A stretch of 64,000 bases of DNA, from contig JADJEQ010000003.1 in assembly GCA_016709025.1 (NCBI GenBank), positions 124,001 through 188,000 on the forward strand, read 5' to 3'. Source of the DNA: Bacteroidales bacterium (GTDB lineage: Bacteria; Bacteroidota; Bacteroidia; Bacteroidales; Lentimicrobiaceae). The number at the start of each line of letters is the position of its first letter. Position 1 is the first letter of the stretch. The notes below the pieces were generated by a model, which was not told where the DNA came from, did no database searches, and was given only the letters and a program-made list of their open reading frames with translations. A program made the translations under genes and the position numbers. This document shows, piece after piece, positions 18,752 through 28,003 of the stretch.

Positions 18752-19972
18752 ATGAACATAACAAACCTCACCAAAGTATCCCTCAACGCCCTGATGCGCA
18801 ATAAGTTCAGGAGTTTTCTCACCATGCTGGGAATTATCATCGGCGTGGCATCGGTTATTGCGATGCTGGCCATTGGTGAAGGCTCGAAGAAGAGCATCCA
18901 GGACCAGATCAGCAGCATGGGATCAAACCTGGTAATGGTGATGCCCGGAACCCAGATGATGGGGGGCGTGCAACAAGGAAATTCATCATCCAAAGCACTG
19001 GATATGAAAGATGTAGAAACCATTAAGCAGGATTGCCCCTCTGTACCTGAAGTTACACCCGAAGTAAGGGGTGGTGGCCAGGTCGTAGCCGGAAGCAATA
19101 ACTGGCCGACTACTTTTTATGGTGGCGATATAAACTACCTGGAAATCAAAAAAATAGAAGTTAAATCGGGCAGGATGTTTACAGAACAGGAAGTATCTTC
19201 TGCATCAAAGGTTTGCCTTATCGGACAAACCGTGGCCGATAACCTCTTCGGTGATGATGTTGATCCGGTTGGACAAACCATCAGATTTAAGAATATCCCG
19301 GTAAAAGTCATCGGATTGCTGGAAGAAAAGGGCGAGAATACCTTCGGCATGGACCAGGATGATCTCTTGATAGGACCTTACACCACCGTTCAAAAGCGGA
19401 TGCTTGCCATAACACATATCAATGCAATTCTTGGTTCAGCCCTGAGTGAAGAATCCACTACACAGGCTGTAACAGAGATTACGGCAGCCATGCGGTCTTC
19501 TCACAAACTTTCCGCCGGCGAGGAAGATGATTTTCAGATACGCACCCAGGCTGAGCTGGTGAGTACCTTTAGTTCCATCAGCAACATTCTCACCACCCTG
19601 TTGGGGGCTATCTCAGCTATTTCACTCCTGGTCGGAGGAATTGGCATCATGAATATCATGTACGTTTCCGTAACCGAGCGTACCCGTGAAATTGGACTTC
19701 GCATGAGTATCGGTGGCCGTGGTCTGGATATCCTGATGCAGTTCCTGATTGAAAGCATCATGCTGAGTGTGATCGGGGGAGTTTTCGGAATTTTGCTTGG
19801 TGTTGCTGCTTCGCTGATCATCGGTAATGTGACCGGCTGGCCGATTGCTGTAATGCCTATGGCTGTTGTCATGTCGTTTCTTGTATGCACTGCCATCGGA
19901 ATTTTCTTTGGCTGGTATCCCGCACGTAAGGCATCAAACCTGAATCCAATCGACGCGCTGAGGTTCGAATAA
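18752..19972 (+). CDS. MacB-type ABC transporter permease (FtsX-like)
   Basis: A 406-residue permease with the typical order: N-terminal helix after NALMRNKFRSFLTMLGIIIGVASVIAM (two blocks), a large periplasmic MacB_PCD domain (about 45-250), then an FtsX domain with three helices. Landmarks are GGIGIMNIMYVSVTERTREIGLR and the terminal GWYPARKASNLNPIDALR. Together with the stand-alone ATPase it makes a MacB equivalent that couples ATP hydrolysis to mechanotransmission on MacA-TolC. It is followed after 35-56 bp by the LytS-like kinase gene on the same strand. Confidence 0.94.
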   Translation: MNITNLTKVSLNALMRNKFRSFLTMLGIIIGVASVIAMLAIGEGSKKSIQDQISSMGSNLVMVMPGTQMMGGVQQGNSSSKALDMKDVETIKQDCPSVPEVTPEVRGGGQVVAGSNNWPTTFYGGDINYLEIKKIEVKSGRMFTEQEVSSASKVCLIGQTVADNLFGDDVDPVGQTIRFKNIPVKVIGLLEEKGENTFGMDQDDLLIGPYTTVQKRMLAITHINAILGSALSEESTTQAVTEITAAMRSSHKLSAGEEDDFQIRTQAELVSTFSSISNILTTLLGAISAISLLVGGIGIMNIMYVSVTERTREIGLRMSIGGRGLDILMQFLIESIMLSVIGGVFGILLGVAASLIIGNVTGWPIAVMPMAVVMSFLVCTAIGIFFGWYPARKASNLNPIDALRFE

Positions 19973-20002
19973 TACATCAGCGCATCATCAGGCAGAAAAC
20001 AT

Positions 20003-20010
20003 TATATTTG
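20003..20010 (+). promoter_or_regulatory. Bacteroidota-type -7 box (TATATTTG) before the LytS-like gene
   Basis: TATATTTG ends 18 bp before the ATG at 20029. It suggests the regulator pair has its own promoter within the pump operon and argues against the upstream TTG at 20008, which lies inside the box. No clear -33 element was seen. Confidence 0.45.
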
Positions 20011-20028
20011 ACTTTAAATAAAAACTGT

Positions 20029-21099
20029 ATGAAAGGGAACAAGCTTAAAATTATGTTGCACCTGGCGTTTTGGGCCGTGGTGATCATACTTCCCTGGTTT
20101 ATGATCTCGGGTAACCTTGAGCAACCCGGATTTTTCGAAGGACGTTATTATCTCCGACTGTTGAATGGTGGAGTGTTGTTTTACCTCACTTACTTTTTTC
20201 TGGTACCACGGCTATACCTGAGCAACAAGAAGTTATATTTTTACCTTTCGGTAATGTTTGCCATCGGCATCCTTTTCGGTACAACGGAACTTATCAGTAA
20301 TTGGTTGTTTCCCGATGATTTGCTCAGACAACACATGGATTTGATCAAAGAAAAGGTGGCCGCCGAAGGTCTGAAATTTAACGGGCCTTCACCATCAATG
20401 AGATATATAAACTCCATTTTCGCCTCTGTACTGATTGCTGCCCTGGCCATGGGGCTAAAGATAACCGAAGCCTATTCGGAAAAAGAAAGGCAAAACCGTG
20501 AACTGGAAAAAGAAAAACTGGCTGCTGACCTGGGGTTACTCAAGAACCAGGTGAGTCCACACTTTTTCTTCAACACCTTGAATAATATTTACGCGCTGAT
20601 TGAATCAGGAAACACGGATGCCGGAACAGCCGTGCTAAAGCTTTCGAAAATGATGCGTTATGTGCTCCACGATTCAGAGGAAAACAACGTAAGCCTGGAC
20701 CAGGAAATGGCCTTTATGAACCATTATATTGACCTGATGCGGCTCCGTTTAAGCGATAAAGTAAGAATCAGCGTCGATTTCCGACCACATTCCGGCGAAA
20801 TCAGGATACCTTCCATGCTTTTTATCTCATTTATTGAAAATGCGTTCAAACATGGTGTGAGTTACCGCGAACCTTCATTTATTGAAATCGGGTTAAAAAC
20901 CTCAGCATCAGATCTGGTGTTCTCATGCATCAACAGCCGGTTTACAGAAAACGACCACATTTCAGCCGAAAGTTCAGGAATAGGACTTGAAAACGTTAAA
21001 AAGCGGCTGAACCTTCTTTTTCCTGATAAACATGTTTTGGATATAACTGAAAATCAAGTTTCTTTCAGTGTTTTATTGACCATCAAGCTCAATCAATGA
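20029..21099 (+). CDS. LytS/YehU-family sensor histidine kinase
   Basis: From ATG 20029 the product has 356 residues. A TTG seven codons upstream lies in a likely promoter box and is rejected. Four membrane helices (to about residue 150) and a short coiled coil (EKERQNRELEKEKLAADL) lead to the His_kinase domain (PF06580 type) with QVSPHFFFNTLNNI, where H is the phospho-acceptor. The ATPase part has IENAFKHGV and SGIGLENVKKRL. It overlaps the LytTR regulator by 4 bp (ATGA), indicating translational coupling. Position directly after the pump genes suggests it senses a signal linked to the pump's substrate. Confidence 0.92.
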   Translation: MKGNKLKIMLHLAFWAVVIILPWFMISGNLEQPGFFEGRYYLRLLNGGVLFYLTYFFLVPRLYLSNKKLYFYLSVMFAIGILFGTTELISNWLFPDDLLRQHMDLIKEKVAAEGLKFNGPSPSMRYINSIFASVLIAALAMGLKITEAYSEKERQNRELEKEKLAADLGLLKNQVSPHFFFNTLNNIYALIESGNTDAGTAVLKLSKMMRYVLHDSEENNVSLDQEMAFMNHYIDLMRLRLSDKVRISVDFRPHSGEIRIPSMLFISFIENAFKHGVSYREPSFIEIGLKTSASDLVFSCINSRFTENDHISAESSGIGLENVKKRLNLLFPDKHVLDITENQVSFSVLLTIKLNQ

Positions 21100-21821
21100 T
21101 GAACCGGATCAGTACCATAGCCATTGACGATGAACCCCTTGCGCTGCAACTGGTAACGGGCTATATTTCCAAAACTCCATTCCTGGAACTGGCCGGTAGT
21201 TTTGAAAGTCCTTACACTGCCCTTGAATTTCTGGAAGACCACAACATTGATCTGATTTTTCTTGATGTTCAGATGCCTGATCTTCTGGGGACAGAACTGG
21301 CCCGCATCAACAAAGGAAACAGCAGGATCATATTTACCACAGCCTTTCCCAATTATGCCGTGGAAGGATTCCGTCTTGATGCAGTTGATTATCTGCTGAA
21401 ACCGTTTTCATATGAAGAATTTCTGGTTTCAGCAAACCGTGTAAAAGAAAGAATGAAGGCTAGTCAAAATATTGAAGAACAGCACATTGACGCCAACAAC
21501 GATTTCCTTTTTATCAAATCCGACTACAAGCTCCGCCGCATCAACCTGGCAGATATTCAATACATTGAAGGATTGAAGGATTATGTAAAAATATACCTGC
21601 ATGGTGAAGATAAACCTTTGTTGACACTGGTTACCATGAAACAGCTTGAATTAAAACTGCCGCCTGCCCGGTTTATGCGGGTACACCGTTCGTTTATCGT
21701 TAACCTGCAGCGCATCGAAGTAATCGAACGTAGCCGCATCGTTTTTGGCAAGGTTTATATTCCAGTCAGTGATCAGTACAAGGAGGTCTTTCAGGAATAT
21801 GTGGACAGGAATTTTATCTGA
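21096..21821 (+). CDS. LytTR-family response regulator
   Basis: A 241-residue regulator. The receiver domain (1-120) has the DDE acid pocket near residue 10, phospho-acceptor in LIFLDVQMPD and the conserved Lys in YLLKPF. The LytTR DNA-binding domain (about 135-240) has LFIKSDYKLRRI and MRVHRSFIVNL. It is coupled to the upstream kinase by a 4-bp overlap. It most likely controls the preceding TolC-MacAB operon or its own promoter. LytTR sites are typically paired direct repeats; I could not identify them by eye. Confidence 0.93.
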   Translation: MMNRISTIAIDDEPLALQLVTGYISKTPFLELAGSFESPYTALEFLEDHNIDLIFLDVQMPDLLGTELARINKGNSRIIFTTAFPNYAVEGFRLDAVDYLLKPFSYEEFLVSANRVKERMKASQNIEEQHIDANNDFLFIKSDYKLRRINLADIQYIEGLKDYVKIYLHGEDKPLLTLVTMKQLELKLPPARFMRVHRSFIVNLQRIEVIERSRIVFGKVYIPVSDQYKEVFQEYVDRNFI

Positions 21822-21843
21822 ACAGGATTGAACAGCCCTGTTT
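21822..21843 (+). terminator. Weak hairpin after the LytTR regulator
   Basis: AACAGG and CCTGTT pair across a 10-base loop directly after the stop codon, followed by TTAATAAC rather than a strong T-run. It could be a weak terminator or 3' stabiliser of the pump/regulator operon. Confidence 0.3.
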
Positions 21844-21883
21844 AATAACGGAAATCAGTTACCGGATACCCGGAAAGATGATT

Positions 21884-21915
21884 TTTGTCTTTTGCTTTGT
21901 TATTTACTACATTCG
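21884..21915 (+). promoter_or_regulatory. Bacteroidota-type promoter (TTTG-20 nt-TACATTCG)
   Basis: A TTTG at 21884-21887 and TACATTCG at 21908-21915 (one mismatch to TAnnTTTG) are separated by 20 bp, the normal -33/-7 spacing. The ATG at 21934 follows 18 bp later, supporting that start for the CotH-type gene. Confidence 0.5.
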
Positions 21916-21933
21916 CTGTGTAAAAACAGCTAT

Positions 21934-24900
21934 ATGTGGTCTAAGTACATTTCTTTGTTTCTGTTCGCACTGCTGCTAACCGCCGGCGTTGCAACGTCGC
22001 AGGTGGTTATCAACGAGGGAAGTAACAGAAACTATCTGTTATTGCCCGATGAAGACGGAGAATATCCCGATTGGGTCGAACTTTACAATGCAGGCTCCGC
22101 ACCAGTCGATCTGCTGAATTATTCCATCACCGATAAGCTGAATAACCCGACAAAATGGATTTTTCCGTCAGTTATATTGCAGCCGGGTCAGTTCCTGACT
22201 GTTTACTGCAGCGATAAAAACCGCCGGCCGGAACCAGGTTTTATCAATGTGCTCAATACCTCTGTCTTCTCCCCCATTCTCGGCTGGAATACGCATATAT
22301 TTACCACCCCTTTTCTCTGGGATGGCACATCTTCGGTCCTTATCAACACCTGTTCATACAGTTCAACCGGCTATACTTCCAATTCGATATTCAGTCAGAC
22401 ACCAACGTCCTTTCTTTCAACAGTATATGCCGTTCAGGACGGAGGATCGGATTACTGTTCAGCAACCAACGGAACGCCTGTATTTCAGCGTCCCGACATG
22501 AAACTGAATGGCATTACCATCGGGACCGGAGAACTGCAGAACTCAAATACCGGTTATCCGGCACCCTACGGCAACTGGTATTGGTGCGCGCGGCACCAGA
22601 TGCTGATTACAGCCGGTGAGCTGAATGATGCCGGATTATCACCTGGTTTTATAAACAACCTGTCATTCAATGTTATATCAACTGATCCAGGTACCGTTTA
22701 CGACTACATCGATATCAGTATGAAGCTTACACCCGACAATGCGTTATCCAATGTTTTTGATGCCACAGCACCGACTGAAACCTTTCACACAAATTTCAAA
22801 ATTTCGGAAGATGGAGAAATCGTCTACCTTTTTTCACCGGAACATGTTCAGTTAAGCAGCCTGAACGTGAATTGCAGAGACCTCGATGTTACCCGCGGTT
22901 GCTTTCCTGACGCATCATCAACCATTAAACTCTTCGCCAATGGCACTCCGGCTTCAACCAACAATCAATCTACTTCCTATGATGGCTATTTACTTCCGCT
23001 TACATTTTCAGCTCCATCCGGGCATTACCAGTCCATTATTAATGTGCTGATTACCAATCCAAACGGGCCCGAATCCTCGGTTTATTATACAACGGATGGA
23101 AGTGATCCTTCCACAGAATCGCCGGTATACAATGGTAATCCAATTCAGATATTCAGCACCAAAACACTAAAAGCCAGGGCATTTAAAACCGGTGTTCTCC
23201 CGGGACCCTTGAAAGCAGCCTCTTATCTCTTCGGAGTCAGCCATTCCACGCCGGTACTATCGGTTATTACCGACAACAATAACCTTTACGGGAGTACGGG
23301 CATATTCGATAACTGGTGGACAGATTGGGAAAGGGCGGCTTACGTTGATTATTTTGATTCAACCGGACAACTGATCTTTTCGCAAAGAACCGGGATGCAG
23401 ATAGACGGAGGATGGGGTGGCAGCCGTTACCAGCCACAGCACTCCTTCCGGCTTGAGCCGGGCGACGGTGTATTGGGCGATGGACCTGTTTTTTACCCGC
23501 TGATTCCCGATCGTCCCGAAAGAAATCTTTACAGCAAGTTTTACCTCCGGAATGGCAGCAACCAATATCTGATTCTTCCCTATAAGGATGCGACACAGGT
23601 AACTTCCATGGCAAAAGGGACCAACAATTATTATGCAGCCTGGCGACCGGTTTCTGTTTATATCAACGGTGAATATTTCGGCTTGTATGAATTACGTGAA
23701 AAAATCGATGCCGAATATTTTGAAACCCTTGATGGGGCCGATCCGGATGATGTTACCATTCTTTCGGTAAGTGCTTGGTATGGAGCTGTTTTAAGGGCGG
23801 TTGAAGGGTCCATTGAACCATTTTACAGCTCCATTCAGTCATTCAGTAATCTAAATCCTGCTGACCCTGATTTCTGGGATCAGGCAGACCAGTATTTTGA
23901 CCTTACCTGGTACAACGATTACATCATCGGGGAATCGTGGATGGGCAACACCGACTGGCCATGGAACAATATTAAAATATATCGTTCCGATGCTTCTGAT
24001 TTCCGTTGGAGATACTGTATCATTGACCAGGAACTGGCCATGCAGCCCAATGGTTCAACCGATTGCTTTTACGACCATATCCGGTTTATGCTTGACCAGG
24101 ACCCGGCGATTCCGCATATCAGCATCTGGCTCAAAGGTATACAGAACGACCGGTTCAGAAATTACTTTCTCAACCGCTTCGCTGACATCATGAATACGAG
24201 GTATCAATATGAGCACATCTCTGCGATTGAGCACAATATGTACAACCTTACCAGGGACGAAATGGTGAATGAATATATGCGCTGGGGCGATCCCGGTGAT
24301 ATTCCGGGGCAAATGATGGCCTTCACGGGCAACCATCTTACCCTTCAACAGCAGTTTATGCAGAGAACCGAACAGGTTAGAAACCATATTCAGAACAATT
24401 TCAGCCTCCCCAACCAGGTTGGTCTTACCCTGGATGTTATGCCCGCCGGTGCAGGTCAAATTCACATCAGCACCATTACTCCTGACACCTATCCGTGGGA
24501 AGGAGTTTATTTTAATGGTATTCCGGTTAGTATTACTGCAGAGGCTGCACCTGGATTCTATTTCAGCCATTGGGAAAACAACGGGCTGATTGCCGACACC
24601 CTGAATGCTCATTTTCTGGATACCCTCGATGCTGAATCCATCAGATTTACAGCCATTTTTGGAGAAGAGCATGTCGGAGCAAGCCAGTTAACTGCAGATG
24701 CCGGGCTTTTCTCATTGTATCCGAATCCGGCTGAAAATGTAATTTTTATTTCAAACAAAAGCAGATTTAATGCTGAATATCAGATCATTGACCAGAAGGG
24801 ACAGATACTGCAGCAAGGACAATTAAACGGTACCGATACCAAAATCGCTGTCAATATCAGCGCTCTTCAACCATCGTTTTACCTGGTAAGAATCAAGGGT

Positions 24901-24954
24901 TCTTCTATGGTTCCTGTAAACCTTCGGTTTATTAAAACGGGGTCCCGACCCTGA
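21934..24954 (+). CDS. CotH-kinase-family surface protein with lamin-tail, chitobiase-C and T9SS sorting domains
   Basis: From ATG 21934 the product has 1006 residues. The frame extends 14 codons to a TTG, but the ATG gives a normal signal peptide (MWSKYISLFLFALLLTAGVATSQ). Domains in order: lamin-tail domain (about 22-120, VVINEGSNRN and DWVELYNAG), a beta-rich region, a chitobiase-C/FN3-like segment (YYTTDGSDPSTE near residue 390), then the CotH kinase-like domain (about 450-760) with DGGWGGSRYQPQHSFR and WMGNTDWPWNN. Next is an Ig-like repeat and a C-terminal T9SS type-A sorting tail (LYPNPAENVIF). CotH domains are atypical protein kinases; the substrate here is unknown. A promoter lies upstream and it appears monocistronic. 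Confidence 0.9.
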   Translation: MWSKYISLFLFALLLTAGVATSQVVINEGSNRNYLLLPDEDGEYPDWVELYNAGSAPVDLLNYSITDKLNNPTKWIFPSVILQPGQFLTVYCSDKNRRPEPGFINVLNTSVFSPILGWNTHIFTTPFLWDGTSSVLINTCSYSSTGYTSNSIFSQTPTSFLSTVYAVQDGGSDYCSATNGTPVFQRPDMKLNGITIGTGELQNSNTGYPAPYGNWYWCARHQMLITAGELNDAGLSPGFINNLSFNVISTDPGTVYDYIDISMKLTPDNALSNVFDATAPTETFHTNFKISEDGEIVYLFSPEHVQLSSLNVNCRDLDVTRGCFPDASSTIKLFANGTPASTNNQSTSYDGYLLPLTFSAPSGHYQSIINVLITNPNGPESSVYYTTDGSDPSTESPVYNGNPIQIFSTKTLKARAFKTGVLPGPLKAASYLFGVSHSTPVLSVITDNNNLYGSTGIFDNWWTDWERAAYVDYFDSTGQLIFSQRTGMQIDGGWGGSRYQPQHSFRLEPGDGVLGDGPVFYPLIPDRPERNLYSKFYLRNGSNQYLILPYKDATQVTSMAKGTNNYYAAWRPVSVYINGEYFGLYELREKIDAEYFETLDGADPDDVTILSVSAWYGAVLRAVEGSIEPFYSSIQSFSNLNPADPDFWDQADQYFDLTWYNDYIIGESWMGNTDWPWNNIKIYRSDASDFRWRYCIIDQELAMQPNGSTDCFYDHIRFMLDQDPAIPHISIWLKGIQNDRFRNYFLNRFADIMNTRYQYEHISAIEHNMYNLTRDEMVNEYMRWGDPGDIPGQMMAFTGNHLTLQQQFMQRTEQVRNHIQNNFSLPNQVGLTLDVMPAGAGQIHISTITPDTYPWEGVYFNGIPVSITAEAAPGFYFSHWENNGLIADTLNAHFLDTLDAESIRFTAIFGEEHVGASQLTADAGLFSLYPNPAENVIFISNKSRFNAEYQIIDQKGQILQQGQLNGTDTKIAVNISALQPSFYLVRIKGSSMVPVNLRFIKTGSRP

Positions 24955-25005
24955 ACTGAATAATTTCTATTGTCTTCTGACTGCGATTTTTTTTCCGAAT
25001 TCCTT

Positions 25006-25092
25006 ATTCAATGTCGTTTAGTTAGGGTTTCGAATTGAAAATAAAAAAGTATCCTTCGACTCTGCTCAGGTTGACTGCCAGTATGAGCGCAG
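25006..25092. repeat. Partial copy of the terminal-inverted-repeat element (see 35116-35244)
   Basis: The segment begins with the ATTCAATGTCGTTTAG end sequence, then GAAAATAAA and AGTATCCTTCGACT, and aligns along its whole length with the first 90 or so bp of the 35116-35244 element, with scattered mismatches and small gaps. The right inverted end is missing, so this is a truncated copy. The rest of the 258-bp gap holds no other recognisable feature. Confidence 0.75.
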
Positions 25093-25212
25093 TTTGCGCG
25101 CGTCTTATCCTGCTTTTATTGCTTTGCGGCGGGCAGGCTTTTGACGCATGCAAACGGTTTACGATTGATAAATGTCGAAAAGCGCCCTTCGACATGGTTG
25201 ACGAAAAGTTCA

Positions 25213-25581
25213 CTATACAACATTGGTGTATGATTTCAGAAAATCACCGTCTACAATCAACAATTTAACACCATCAACAGTTGATGAACGGTGAGAACTC
25301 AGGTCGTCTGATACCACATAACTCATCCCTTTTTTAAGAATGGTTTTCTCTCCGTTTTCAAGTTCACTATACATCTCTCCTTCGAGGCAGTGTACAATGT
25401 GACCCTTTTTGCACCAGTGATCGGCCAGGTAGCCTGCCGAATACTCCACAATCCTGATTCTCAATCCATCCAACTGTAGAGTTTGCCAGAACGCAGTTCC
25501 GGTTTCTCCCGGGTGTTCGGTTTTAGGGATCAATGTCCAGTCGATCGTTTGAAAGGGAATGTTTTGATTTTTAGTTTCCAT
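25213..25581 (-). CDS. DHCW-motif cupin-fold protein
   Basis: A 122-residue single-domain cupin. The metal-site strand reads ADHWCKKGHIVHCLEGE, the signature of the small DHCW-motif cupin family, followed by LKKGMSYVVSDD and a C-terminal LLIVDG. No catalytic function is established; members often occur beside transporters and acetyltransferases. It is monocistronic or first in a minus-strand run with the LysE gene, 87 bp away. Confidence 0.85.
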   Translation of the reverse strand: METKNQNIPFQTIDWTLIPKTEHPGETGTAFWQTLQLDGLRIRIVEYSAGYLADHWCKKGHIVHCLEGEMYSELENGEKTILKKGMSYVVSDDLSSHRSSTVDGVKLLIVDGDFLKSYTNVV

Positions 25582-25668
25582 GGTATTTTAAGATAAATGA
25601 TTAACATTTCGTAAGCTGGTCTTCTGATATTCCCATATTAGTCAGCAAGTTAGCCCCTTCTTCGGATC

Positions 25669-26262
25669 TTACACCCAAACCATTGCAATACTCAGAATCA
25701 TCAATACAAAAAGGATGTAACCGATTATCCGGTTTGCTTTTTCAGATTTTAAAAGTCTTGAGATCAATTCCCCGAATTTGATCCATGAGAGCATGCATGG
25801 AATTCCAATCACTCCGAAGGATATTGCAAACAAAAACACACTGAGGTGAAGGTTGTTTAATTCAGGCAAAAATGCGCTGGCACCGGTAATGGCCATTATC
25901 CAGGCTTTGGGGTTGACAAATTGGAATAAGAATGCCTGGCTGAATCCTATGCGTGATTTTGTGTCCGGAGTTAATTCAGAAGATGGTTTACTCATGAGAA
26001 TTGCCAGGTAAAACAACCATACCGAACTTATAACTTTCAAAACCAGCCCGATGGATTGATTGGCATTGATCAGTTCACCGACACCGTAGCCGGAAACCGT
26101 GAGCATCACAAAGAAACCCGAAAAAATGCCCAGCATTAGCTTACCGGAATCACGGAAACCAAAATTCTTCCCGTATGAGAAGAGGATATAATTATTCGGG
26201 CCGGGTGTAATGGACGAAACAAAGGCGAATATCAGGTAGCCTGCAAAACTGATGTTTGTCAT
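25669..26262 (-). CDS. LysE/RhtB-family amino-acid exporter
   Basis: A 197-residue membrane protein with five to six helices. The family signature SSITPGPNNYILFSYGKNFG lies in the first loop, followed by GIFSGFFVMLTVSGYGVG, and FLFQFVNPKAWIMAI is in the middle. It probably exports an amino acid or amino-acid derivative. It is co-oriented with the acetyltransferase upstream and the cupin downstream. Confidence 0.92.
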   Translation of the reverse strand: MTNISFAGYLIFAFVSSITPGPNNYILFSYGKNFGFRDSGKLMLGIFSGFFVMLTVSGYGVGELINANQSIGLVLKVISSVWLFYLAILMSKPSSELTPDTKSRIGFSQAFLFQFVNPKAWIMAITGASAFLPELNNLHLSVFLFAISFGVIGIPCMLSWIKFGELISRLLKSEKANRIIGYILFVLMILSIAMVWV

Positions 26263-26321
26263 TGTGAGCGATAGATTATAAAAATATATTCTTCATTACC
26301 TTGGAGTTACCTTCTAAGAGG

Positions 26322-26840
26322 TTACGATATTTCAAGCATCATCACCTTATTCTCATACTGATTTTCCCCCAGGTTGAACCAGGTTTTCCCGATTTCTGCA
26401 AAGTTCATCCGCTTGTAGAATCCAATTGCATTCTCATTTTTAAAATAAACAGTCAGCCAAACATTTGTGTATCCCGCGTTCTTCAGCTCTATCACGACCC
26501 GATCAAGAAGTGCTTTTCCAATCCCTTTACCGCAGAATCTTTCCAGCACATATAAAACAGCTATCTCCGGACCGGAAACTGCTTCGACCGGACATACTTC
26601 GCTATAATTCAATTCAATGCATCCCAAAAGATGATCATTTATCTCAGCAAGCAGAATTAGTTTCAGTTTATCACCAATTTGTCGTCCTGTATTCTCCTCT
26701 GTGAATTCATCCAGCACATACCGTGAAAACTCTTTGCGAATTCCTTCGGTGGCATAGGTTGCGATCCATACCTGTTGTTTGAGGACTGTGAGATTGGGAA
26801 CATCTTCGGGTTCCGCCGGCCTTATGATGAGGTTATCCAT
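26322..26840 (-). CDS. GNAT-family N-acetyltransferase
   Basis: A 172-residue GNAT enzyme. N-terminal IRPAEPEDVPNLTVL is the alpha1/beta1 region; the acetyl-CoA loop is seen in LYVLERFCGKGIGKALLDRVV (R/QxxGxG/A motif), and the C-terminal ENAIGFYKRMNFAEIG is classic motif B. The substrate is unknown. It is read toward the LysE exporter and diverges from the retropepsin-like gene. Confidence 0.9.
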   Translation of the reverse strand: MDNLIIRPAEPEDVPNLTVLKQQVWIATYATEGIRKEFSRYVLDEFTEENTGRQIGDKLKLILLAEINDHLLGCIELNYSEVCPVEAVSGPEIAVLYVLERFCGKGIGKALLDRVVIELKNAGYTNVWLTVYFKNENAIGFYKRMNFAEIGKTWFNLGENQYENKVMMLEIS

Positions 26841-26953
26841 GAACGGTGATTATGATGTATAAAAATAAAAAATCATTCCGGTACCAGACAAGGAACAATA
26901 AAATTGCACCAAATTCTTTTTTTGAGCAAATATTTTCCAAAAAAGAAAATTGG

Positions 26954-26961
26954 TACTTTCG
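26954..26961 (+). promoter_or_regulatory. Near-consensus -7 box (TACTTTCG)
   Basis: One mismatch to TAnnTTTG, 17 bp before ATG 26978. It supports that ATG over the GTG 44 codons upstream, from which the extra residues are basic and unstructured. Confidence 0.4.
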
Positions 26962-26977
26962 TATTAAATATTTCCAT

Positions 26978-28003
26978 ATGTGTTATAGCCTGTCCGGGAG
27001 ACGACAATATACTGTTTTGTTCCTCCTTTTAGCAATGGGATTGTTTCTCTGCAACAAGCAGATTTATGCATTCAGCCCCGAAGTAAGCGACTTACCTGAC
27101 GACCCTGAGCAACTCCTTGTTTCGATTCTTTTAAAAGGAAATGAGCCAGGTAGTGATTTAAATTCGGTTGTGATTCCGCTGAAGCAGGTAGGGCATTTAT
27201 TCCTGATTGAAGCCAGGGTCGACGATCAGGAAGGAAACCTGATTTTCGATACCGGGGCCACCGAACTGGTGCTGAACAGGACCTATTTCAGGAAATATGC
27301 CAGTTTTAAGAAAGCCGCCGGAGGAGGAGTAACCGGATCAATGAATGAAGTGTCAGGAACCATTCTGAACAAAATAGATGTATCAGGGCTTTATTATGAA
27401 AAAGTGGCTGCAGATCTGGCTGAACTCGGACATATTGAAGATAAGAGAGGTGTAAAAATCCTGGGCTTGTTCGGCTTGAAAATGATTGATAACCTTGAAG
27501 TTATCTTTGATGCCCGGCGAAGCGAATTGCGATTGAACCGCATTGACAAGGATGGCAACAGGATTGATCAGAAAGAGGAAGACCTTCAGTTCGAATTCAC
27601 CCAGAAACTTGAAACAAGTTACGATTTCATGATGATCAGGGGCAGGATCAGCGACAAAGTGTTGTATTTCTGTCTTGATACCGGGGCTGAAATCAACGTA
27701 TTAAGCAACAATGTACCAAAAAAGGTAATGGGCACGGTTCAGATCACCCGCAGATCAACCCTGGGAGGTTCGAAATCAGGGGCAGTAGAAGCGCTTTATG
27801 GTACGATGAATGAACTCGAATTCGGAAATCACCAGTTCGGAAGTATGGGCGCGGTTATTATTGATCTTTCATCCATGAGCGAAGCCTATGGTTGTTCGAT
27901 CGACGGGATGCTCGGGTATGATTTCTGGCAGAAAGGGGTGTTCTGCTTCAACTACAAAAAAAAGGAGATCCGTTTTAATGTCGGGAAAGGAGCATTGAAA
28001 TGA
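26978..28003 (+). CDS. Retropepsin-like aspartyl protease, two DTG sites, exported
   Basis: From ATG 26978 the product has 341 residues and an N-terminal hydrophobic segment after SLSGRRQY (TVLFLLLAMGLFLCNKQIYAF), so it is probably exported or anchored. Two aspartyl-protease half-domains are visible: LIFDTGATELVLN and YFCLDTGAEINVLS, each followed by the flap-like GG and a terminal hydrophobic-hydrophobic-G (ILGLFG; MLGYDF). Both active-site Asp are present, which would let one chain form a complete pepsin-like site, as in PerP/SpdS-type bacterial retropepsins. The stop overlaps the next ATG by 4 bp (ATGA), so the protease and the glycogen-binding-domain protein are translationally coupled. 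Confidence 0.82.
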   Translation: MCYSLSGRRQYTVLFLLLAMGLFLCNKQIYAFSPEVSDLPDDPEQLLVSILLKGNEPGSDLNSVVIPLKQVGHLFLIEARVDDQEGNLIFDTGATELVLNRTYFRKYASFKKAAGGGVTGSMNEVSGTILNKIDVSGLYYEKVAADLAELGHIEDKRGVKILGLFGLKMIDNLEVIFDARRSELRLNRIDKDGNRIDQKEEDLQFEFTQKLETSYDFMMIRGRISDKVLYFCLDTGAEINVLSNNVPKKVMGTVQITRRSTLGGSKSGAVEALYGTMNELEFGNHQFGSMGAVIIDLSSMSEAYGCSIDGMLGYDFWQKGVFCFNYKKKEIRFNVGKGALK

